Source: Phoronis australis (taxonomy: Eukaryota > Phoronida > Phoronidae). Taken from it: a DNA stretch of 64,000 bases. The stretch is from contig NMRA01000641.1 in assembly GCA_002633005.1 (NCBI GenBank), positions 143,671 through 207,670 on the forward strand. The letters are read 5' to 3'. This document shows positions 29,001 through 39,800 of the stretch, piece by piece. The notes under the pieces were generated by a model. It was given only the letters and a program-made list of their open reading frames with translations. It did not search any database and was not told where the DNA came from. The translations under genes were made by a program, and so were the position numbers. The first letter of the stretch is position 1; every line of letters starts with the position of its first letter.

Positions 29001-30755
29001 CTGGATACCCGCGCAAATAATTGGAACTATCTGTTGAGACTGAATCAACCTTCTCTTTCGTTTTAATCCCGTACCTAAGGATCTCTTCCATGTTCAAGAA
29101 TGGCCGATGATGATACCTGTTGTTTAACCCATTATTTGGAAGATAAATGAATAAAATATCTTACCAACTCTAGAAACTTCGGAGGCAATTTCGTCGTATA
29201 TCCCCATGGCAACAGCACAAGTTGAGAAAAGGAGTGGAGAGTGACAAACATTGACAGTTCCTCTCGTCTGCTGAGCACAAACTTTGCAAGATTTCGAGCA
29301 CAATTTTCTGAAAAAGCCTGTTCACCGCCATACAGCAGTGAACATGGCTCGTGCAGACTAGTGGTCCCATTTCCTGGAAAAAGAGCACAACTCCAACAAT
29401 TGTTTTTTCGTTTCAAGGAATAAATTATCCAGACATCAAGTAAGAGTTCATTGTTCGGAGCTTTCCCTTTAAGCTTTTAATTCTTAAAAGAATTCGGTGG
29501 TAGCTTTAGGCCTCATGCTTCACTGTTGACATTTCATACGATAAAACGTTAACTCCGTGGCCACGTGATTAGAAAAGAAAAAAACGAGTTATTGCGATCA
29601 TAGAACTGTGCGAATGGAATGCCAACTCCGGTGCGTGACTCCTAATACAGTCCCTGATTCTAGTGATAGAGTTAGCAGCCACGAGATTTCATGGGACTAG
29701 CCGCTTTGTGAATTCCCGGTTGAAGCTCGGCTGACTCGGAGATTTGATCGAGTGCTGTAATTATGAAATCGAACCTAATGACATTGCTTCCTTTTCATTT
29801 TGTCATTTTTGGTTGATGAATTTATCATTGACAATTTAAATGCTGAACTTATGAAAACAAATCTGTAGTTACTTTCGATAACTGAATTGAAAGCAGGTGA
29901 TCCTTCGTTTGGCAATGTTTGGGGCCATCAGAACGTACACTAAGCCAAATTTCTACGAAACTATTAAAGGAGAATGCCACCCAAAAAACAACCTAGTTTG
30001 TATCAATTTAGATCGAGTAGTTGCACTCGATAACAGCAACTTCAGTTGTTTTACCTGACACCTAACGGCAGACGGAGGTGTTGAAATTAACCAATGACGT
30101 AATCGGCTCGAACGCAGTCTGTTCAGCAGTTCACAACACCCTTACTGGTGTCAGCTTATCGCTTGAATTCATCGTTTTACACCAATAAATCATCAAAATT
30201 TGATGTAAAACCCTTACAAATTCATCGAGTAATTGAAGAAACGTGTTATTTTTTTCGCTGTTACGGATTTTCAGGTATTTGAACGTACCGCAACCTACAA
30301 AGTTCGGTAGGTCAAATTATCAACTAGGTCGGTCGCGGGAGTTTCGGGTCTGTTCGATGATGAATTCAAATTATTCGTCCGTGAAATACAGATAGGAGAA
30401 CATAGCTGTGTGGTGTAATTTTAGACTTGTGATTTTTCAGTTCTAAACACACAAAACGCTTGTTATCCCGGTCAGTGACTCGGAATAACCCGATCAGGCC
30501 CATGCATGCATCGCGGCCAGACTGAAGACATCACGAACATAAACCAGCCAAAGTTGGAAACTAAACTTCCAGTCGCGAAAAGACTATACTAGTGAGCCAA
30601 AGAAACAATGTGCACGTGATTATTTTGGTGAATTGGCTGCGAAACTGCAATTCTACTAACTAGCTCGTCGGGGGCCGCGAAGACAGGTTACCTTTCCACA
30701 GAACCGTCAGGGCAAAAGTTGTACAGTAACAGTGATTCGAATAATGCGTGTGTAT

Positions 30756-30791
<36 letters not shown>

Positions 30792-30798
30792 ATGTATG

Positions 30799-30878
<80 letters not shown>

Positions 30879-33800
30879 CACACATATATATACACATTAT
30901 TCGAATCACTGTTTAAAGAGATTTCCCTAACATCTGACCATAACATATGAAATCGAGTTATTGTTTCACAACAACTTTCTGTCAGCAAACACTGAATTAG
31001 CATGCGCTGACACGGCCCCGTCAATTAGTTTATTGCATCTAATGGCGGTAAGTGGTTTATTCATTGCTGGCTTCTCAAAACATTTGCACTCTCGAACACT
31101 CCAAGGCATTACAAATTGTACCTAATGAGACATAATTTGTTTCAATTTTATATAAGCAATGGGTAGGGTGAGAATAATTCATTTTGAAACAGAACGCACA
31201 AAGCGTCAACGTGGCAACTCGCAATCCGGACTTGGACGAGTGCTCATCCGACGAAGACTTCATTGGTCGATAGTTAGGTTTCACAGGCTATCAGTACGAA
31301 CCGGAATACAATGATCAAGAAATGATTGAGAGGCTCCGTGAACGTGCACAGAAAACGGAAGGTATACGGATAGTTCCGAAAACCGTTTGAATTGACTGCG
31401 AAGCTAACTGCACGATAATGGAAACGACTGACGCTTGCGTTAGCTGCCGCACGTGAAAAGCCTTCTTGGAGAAGCGCAGATGTGTCTCACGGACCATCCT
31501 GATTTTGCACCGCATCTAAACAGAGGTGTGAATAGGACGTTTTTAGGGTTGAGAAAAAGAACTGGCGAAAACATCTTGCACCCAGAGGACCAAACAGAAG
31601 CCTCACGAACGAGTCAGTCATCAAACAGGTTATATAAAACGTTATGTTCTCGCGCCTTGAATTAATTGTAATTGTTTGTGTTTTCATGGCCAACTACAAT
31701 TCGCCATAATCAAAAACTGACCAATAACCGATCGACGAAATGCAGGCCACTGACAGACACGGAGAAGTTTCACGGCCTCATACTTGGTATCAATGGCGTA
31801 CTTATCATTCTTCATTACAGGGAGCCACTTCCGAAGCATTATGGGCTCTCGAGGAAATCGAAAAAAGGATATACTCGCTTTCCTCGGAGCTTCATAATTC
31901 GCACAAGTGGGAACGATACACTACACCATATTAGCGGCACTCACTCTGCAGAAGAACCACTGACGTCACTGCGTCGTTTCTCACCTTCATCATAGGTTAA
32001 CGTGACACCTCTCGGCGAGGAAAAATCGACCGTATACGAGGTGATGTGAGTATAGAACGATTAAGACGGTAAAAAAACTAATTAAATCGGTTGGCATTCT
32101 CTTTAAATCAGCAAAAGTAGGCTATATATTTTCTGAAATTAGAAATTTTGTAGAGTTTGATTTTTACTTTATACAAACCTGTCATTACTTAGGTCATGTG
32201 ACCATGCATTTTAGTAAAATTTAGTAAAAACGAAAGACACATTCATAGCAAAACAACAGGATAAGTAACACGAGAAAATTTCGTTTGATACAAATGTTCA
32301 CTATGAAATCTACATTTTTTTAAGTTATCATTTTGTTTTCGTTTTATGCAACTTTAATTTATTCTAAAAGATAAGACGAATCCAATTTTGATAGCCCTTC
32401 ATGCAAAACTAGAATATTTTAAAAACAATTACTTGACGGCATGAGCTGGAGAACAGGGCATAAAGCATAGCACCTGAAAGTTTCACGAGTATCTGGAAAA
32501 CCTATTTTGAGACATGGTGTTCGGAAGTTGGCCAAAATTTTACATTTTCAAGGGTCTTACATAACCTTAAGCCCTACATTCCTCAGTAAGAAACACATGA
32601 ATTCGTGTGAAAGTCTGTCTTCATCTTGCAAAATAACTGTTGAACCTATCCTAATGGTTGCCACATCGAACTATAAAATTTGTTACACAATTTGCTTTCC
32701 GGAATTGTTGGCGGAACTATGGTAATGTTTCTTTTTTCAAAGGTTTCAAACATATAGTCACCTGACCAAAAGTAATCAAAGTTCCTATTGGCGTCAGTTC
32801 CAATACAACCCTTCACCGACGTTGGTCGTCTAGTTTTGCGCCACAGGCGGTCCTGAAATGATAAAAACGTTTGCTTTCTTAGTTTTAATTTGCTGACCTC
32901 ACACGTGTTTAAAGGCTACTTGTATGAGATCATGTAAGATTAGTGTTTGTGTTTCAGAATAAGAACTTTCAACATTCTTATGATTTTAGTTTCATAGACA
33001 GCAAATTCGCAGGAAACGCAAAATAATGCAAATAGACGACTGGAGTTCTAAAAGTGGCCATGCGTTATTAAACTGCCATTATATGGCGTAGCAATGCAGC
33101 TCTTGTGATAAGTGTCTGGCCATCAACAATATGAAAATCTTGTCCATATTATTATCATTATCCCTAACACAACAATTGCGACGTGCACTGTTTGGAAGTA
33201 TCTCGTATTCCATAACAGTTTTTGGCCATAGCATTAATACAAAAGAAACGGCGAAACTTTTCATAATCACATTCATATTCAAGTATATACACAATATACT
33301 GGCATGACTGCGATACTCGACTTGAATATGATACTCGACCATGAATGTGTTACTCGAACATGAATGTGTTACTCGAACATGAATGTGTTACTGGAACTTT
33401 AATGTAACGAACAAAATTCTAGTATCTTCGTTTTTACGTTGTCTTGTAACCTTCATCATCAAAAAGTCATGTTTTAACATACCTGTTCATGACTGTATTC
33501 ATAACCATCAGGATTGGCAACTGGTAAGATGTACCAATCGTAAACGCTAAGAAGTTGTATTATCTCGTTATCTTTTTTATAGCCTTCTAGAAGCTGAAAC
33601 ATAGAGAACTGTCCATTATTTATTCCGGTAATACCAGAAAAAGTGAAACAAAGTTTCAGCTTTTACAACTGCTCGTTTTCAGATTGGTTGAAAGCCATGA
33701 ATGGGTTCATATTTTAAAGAAAGTTATGGGTTAAATGGCAAGCGGTCAGATTTTGGGAAGGTTGTCCGACATCAAACCTCCGAACTCCTATACTTTCTAC

Positions 33801-36800
33801 TTTATATAAACCACGAGATTCAAGAGTAAACCTGGCGCTTAACAGTCCAGGTTAGACAGAGACTGTGAAAGAGCTTGAAGGAAATGTAGTAGGGGCTAAT
33901 GACAACCCAGTCGGTGGCTTCCTCTCCTTGACTCGTGTGTTTTGTTCTTTGGTTGCATGACTCGTTTTCAAGGTAAAATCTTTAGGGAACGTTTTAGTGT
34001 CACCCATCCGTGATTGAGACAGTGAAATGCAAGGTACCTAAACTACGCGGTCAACGGACTCATATTCACGAGGAAACACGGTTAACGGACCGCCAAACAC
34101 GGGTCACGGACAAAATGAAGATGTCAGCTTACCCAGGAAGCCGAAGAGTCCGTGACCCGTGTTTGGCGGTCCGTTAACCGTGTTTCCTCGTGAATATGAG
34201 TCCGTGTCCCGTGTATTTGGGTGCGTGGATCGTGTTTTGTGAGTTCGTTCCCGTGTTTGTAAGTCAGTGGACGGTGTTTGCAGGTCCGTGAGTCGTGTTC
34301 ATGCGCCCGTGCCCGTGTTTATGAGTCCATTGACCGTGTAGTTTAGATACCTTGAAATGTGTTCCTGCATCTTTACTCCTATCTCTTCCCTGCAGGCTGG
34401 AAAGATTGTGATTTGTGAAAATCAATTCAGACGCAAGCATATCTACAATCCGTTGATTGTTGTTTATGTTCGCAGAGTAGCATGTGCAAACAGTTGTTGA
34501 TAACAAGCATCTAAGTTTTAGTGATTATTTCATGGCGTTTGGACAACAGACACAATGTATATAGTTTCAATAGAAAACCAGCAAAACAACATGACGCCAT
34601 CTATGGAATAGATTTTGCCAAGTGGATTTTGTCGGTGGCCAGTTCTCAACGATTTTTCTTAAGTTGTGCGCTTAGCCCTACTTTGTGGATGATGTAGATG
34701 ACAGTAGCTGGTGAGATCCACTCCCTGGCATGAATACCCCCGTCTAGCCAAACAGCGCGCTTATCAGTCGCAGTTTCTTTACCAATCTGCAAATATAATT
34801 ACAGTTTGCAATTACGACGATCACAACTTAATGTGCTTTTTCTTCTTGTTTCATTAAACATTCTACGATCAAACTGTGCCTTAGAGTACGCGCGAATCTA
34901 GAAACATGTCAAAATATATAAAATCCACTACAACCTAGCCATCAGTAGAGCGATAACAATTTTTATAACGGTCACAATGATGACGATGGGGATGGCGATG
35001 ACAACAACAATGGCTCTGACGATGAGGAAGAAAACATTGATGGATCTAGGATGTCATAAAGGGGGTAAACCGTGCGAAGAGCATGCTGGCGGTGTTTTTT
35101 GGTCGTGTTTGTAAGGAGAGTTTGGTCTTTAAATTGTGGGCGTCGACATCTCAGCGATGAAGACGACGATGACAGTAATGATGACGACAATGAATCACAA
35201 CAAGAAGACAATGAAAACTTTATTGATGAATGAGATCACTTTGTCTATTTACCTTAATTACCAACATATCCCGTCCTTCGTAGGTAGTGCCAATATTTAT
35301 GAGTGTAGACACCTCAGGATTCTGGTTGGACATATCTCTGAGCCACGAATTTATCTGCGATAATTCATATTGATCAGCGTGACACACAGTGAACTTGTGG
35401 ATTTTAATACTTTTTGTGTGTAAATCGGGCTAGAAAATCAAATTTAATACGAATTCTGTACCTCTTCTAAGCGGTGCTTTTTATGAGACATTTCAAACGT
35501 TTCGAATGTGAATTGTTTTGAAAATGAGCACGCTCATCACAGTTTTTACTTTTAAAAACTTTGCATTGTGAGCATCCCTCCAGCGTGGAATAATTTATTA
35601 TTGATCCACGTACCTCGTTATATCTGGCATACGTCTCCACTATCGATTGTCTAGTGGCATGTCCTTGAACAGATCTTTTCTTTAAATGTGTCATTTCTTT
35701 GTCAATGACCCTAAAAACAAATGTGCGAGAGCACTTAGTAAACAAACGAGTTCTCAGCAAGAACTTTTCTACGATGGCTCTGCTTTGTCGAGAACTTATT
35801 TTAAGAAGTTACTGAAAGCTGCTTCAGAGCTACCTTCCGTCAAAGAAACTAACTTTTGATTTCTGACACCAACTGCTAGTCTCAGCTGTTTTACACTCCT
35901 ATAAAAAGTTATTTCTGAGTTTTCAAAGTACCGACAGTTGGTTAAACTTTAAAGCCATGCTCGGCACATCAAATGACACCGCGACAGAACAACTTGTTGA
36001 GTCTGATCCCAACCAATGTGTAATTGTCAGTTCCTCTCACGTCCAGAAATCGCCTCTTATCTGATTAAAGGAAAAGACCACCCCTAGACCAGTCTTACAC
36101 CATTAGGATTAGTTTTCAGGTTCGTAGCAGTTAACGTAAACATCAATGCGCCTAGATTTCCTGCCCGGTCGATACTTACCTGCGCAATAATTCTCTTGCA
36201 CACGCAATTCTCTCTCCCGGACCCATAGTCCCCTCTACCTGACCATTTTTCTTTTGTCCGAGTGAAAGGGAAGGCGCGCGAGGGGAAGTATGGCTTTCGT
36301 GAGCAGGAAACAATGCGCGAGACAGGAAAACGATCGGGGGATTTGTGTATGCGATAGGGAATACATGAAACGTGTGCGAGAGAAGATTAAGAACTTTTTG
36401 CGCGAACAGGCCAGTCCGCGGGCGTCACGGAAATATAGTGGCCTTGAACATGTAGAAAACAAACATGTGAAACTTCCAGGTTGTTTTAGCATATGGTGCC
36501 TTGACAGCCACTTCTTCGATGATGGTAATTGTTTAACAGGGACCATGAGTCAATGTTCGTAAAGGGTGAGCTACAGGGTGAATGAAATTAGCATTTACTT
36601 CTGCGAATAGCTTTAAAAAGTAAGGCGATCATTAAATAGGAAATAAACGCATTGCAATTTAATAAAGCTTTGGACGTTTTTCAACATTCTGGACTGATCG
36701 TCCGATGTTTTGGATATGAATAAGTACCACATCGCCGACTTCCGTGGAGTAATTTTTTTGCCAGGTGTCGTTTTGAGGACCTAAATAGGAACCGGAAGTT

Positions 36801-39800
36801 AGTTTCTGCACATCGTTAGATGACAATTATTGTGCTAGGATGTGAACTAAATTTAGTTCAAATGGATAAACTAAAACGAGAAGTTTTTGCTTTGATAAAT
36901 TCAAATTTGCAAAAACAGCTACTTGGCCGCTTTGTGGCAAAGTGTGCAGAACCGCCTTAATATGAACATAGGTCTGTTTATATGAAGATCAGGCGTCTGC
37001 AGCACCAAGGCATTCGCCATTGGAAACAAATTGTGAGGTTTATTAGACACCAATAGACATTTTAGAAATGCCAAGGCTATCGATGCAGATGTTATAACTG
37101 CACGCTGTGTCGGACATGCGCATTACAGTCAGTCGGATGTCAGCATTCCCGTGCTGCCATTATGGCGTTTTGTCCATGCCCATCTTGCAGAGTCTTAGTT
37201 AGTTTTATCTATTTACGTCATAATAAATGACAATATTCGCAATCCTCCTCTTGTTTTACTCTGCAACATAGCTCGTGGCGTACCCCGGGCAAAATAGATT
37301 ACGATAAATTAAATTTAACTTGTTAAATGCATTTATCGTCATTATTTTATTTATTATACTTGTCTCTTTATTTTGATACCAGTCCTTAGGGTTTACTTTG
37401 CATTACTCATCTCTATTTATAGCCTCAAGGCTCTACTTTTGTATTCATACGTTTCTCTACTCGACTCCTGATTGGTCGCCCATATTTCCTTTGTTCAGTT
37501 CAACGTGGTCTCTCATTCAGCCACCTACCTCGTCGTCTACAAGACCTACGTTCGTTCTCTTCGTTTTTCCCCACCCCCCATCCCGGGTGTCGGCTCCACT
37601 TTCTCTTTGCTCATATACATTTCCTGTTAGGTTTTTTCAAGTTTTGTGTTCATGTTCTGTACTTTTCCTTTAGGCCCTTCAGGCAGTTCTTTTGTTTTGT
37701 TCCCTCTTTCAGGACTATTCATTGTACACGCCGGTGGTCGTTTTGTCCATGCCCATCTTGCAGAGTCTTAGTTAGTTTTATCTATTTACGTCATAATAAA
37801 TGACAATATTCGCAATCCTCCTCTTGCTTTACTCTGCAACATAGCTCGTGGCGTACCCCGGGCAAAATAGATTACGATAAATATTTTTTCTACGAGACTA
37901 ATCGTCTCCTCATTCACGGTTTTCCCCCACAGTTCTCGTCTCTCCCACAGTTCTCGTCTCTCCCACAGTTCTCGTCTCAATATTATTGGAACGCCGGCAT
38001 GAGCCTGTATCCTCATATGTTAACCAAAATTACAGACAAGGGCCGTCTTTTTTCCAGGCAATCAGAGGAGGCTGTAATGAATCCTCTCGTGCAGAACCCC
38101 GGGAAAGGACAAAGACGGGAGAGGATGTGGCGCGAAATTGAACAGAGGGGAATATTGGTGGCCACCGGGGAGCCATCATGTTATCTTTTAAGCAGAGGAA
38201 ATTGACTTTTTTACTTAGGAAGCGTAAAGGCGATTTACTTAGCCTACACTTCCCTGAAAAGCAAATATTTCCTCACGAACTATCATTTTTATGAACAGCA
38301 TTCTCTACTCATGAACTACGTTTTCTCTGAAGAAATTGTTCCTGATAAAGGAATGTTGCTCGTAGACTGTGGTTCGCGACAAAAATGCATTGGTAAAATT
38401 ATCGTTTTGGTTCTTCATAGATCGCGGGAAATGGTTGTTGAGAAAGAACGTTGTCATAATGTGCGTACATTTGGTAAAGCAGGAGTATCGATCTTAAATC
38501 GAATGAGGCCAAGGAAATGTAACTCTTACGTTTGAATGTTTTCATGGATAATTTCATAACCAGTCTTCCAGGAATCCAGCCTGTCAGTTAAGTTGTCAAA
38601 CATGCCCGGTGGGACCAGGAATTCTGTTGGTTTGTCCTTTTGTATACCACCACTCCAAAAGTCTACCTGAAATAGCAAGGTACAGATTGTATATAGGACG
38701 AAGACTGTCCTTATGTGTTTATGCTGGTGTGGTTCGCTATATCAATATGTAAATCTTGAATCGAAGTGGAAATATACATCACAAACATTATGTCACGTGA
38801 TGCGGCCAACAGGTAGCTTGCAAACATGTTTGTGTATGGTTTGTGTATGGTTTGTGTATTGAGTTCCTTGTCTTTTCTATTTCCTCACAGCCATTATAGT
38901 ATCCTTCTTGTCATTGCAGTTGGCACTGACGTTGTCACGTCATTGTCACATTCATTTTCGTCGTTTTAATACTACTTTTATTATCATGTGCCCATGTCAT
39001 GTTAAAAAGAAAATGTTTGTTTGTGTAAGGGTATGTTTTCCATTTATAATGTTTTCACTATTATTTCACGCACAAGAGAGCACCTGTGATCAGTTGATAT
39101 TGGTTGCTTTCGCACATAAAATTGTTCTTAACAGTAATGCAATAAGTAGCACCTTTAAAATTCTTGAAGGTCTACTTATTTAAAAGTTCAATTTATGGCT
39201 CTAAATGTACACGCATCGCATTGTCATCATAGTGATCCAGAGTTGATTTTTTTGTGCGGAGATCACATTAGGGCTGCCAAAATTAGCAACAAAGAAATCA
39301 AAATTTTATAATATGACGATGACACAGTACTCTGCCTAGACGGCTAAAAGAGTTTTTAAATTTGTCTCTTAATCTTCTTGTCCTGTTTCATAAATTTTCA
39401 GGGTTCAAACCAAATATAGGAAAGATGTGTGTGGGTTGGGGAGGAGACATTAGTGGTTATTGTCTTGGCTTAAATATCAATCTTTCTTGGATAATGGCTG
39501 GCTTTACCTTAAAAGTTGTCGAACTTACCAGAACGAAAAATTAATGAAATTGGAACAGAAATATTAACGTGATTTAGAAGATCATTAACTCCCCTTGGCA
39601 GAACGCTGTAATTAGTTATGTATCTCTTGTTATCGGAAATCCATTCGCTCTTCACTAAGCCATAGTCATCCAGACAATCTGTTAAACCCTTTGAAAATAA
39701 CTATTCACGTTTCCTTGGCAAAACCATATAATAAACACAACTGAAATAATACAAAGAGGTTGTAAAATGATTCATTCTGAATTTTTTATAAATTGTCTTA

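Noticed and set aside
30660-31024. Frames encoding poly(Cys-Val) or poly(Thr-His)
   Set aside because: These are readings of the GT/CA microsatellite.
35253-35429. Longer version of carboxypeptidase exon 4 using an acceptor at 35430
   Set aside because: The frame is open, but it would put some 25 unrelated residues between YARYNE and INSWL; the tcgcag acceptor restores the family consensus.
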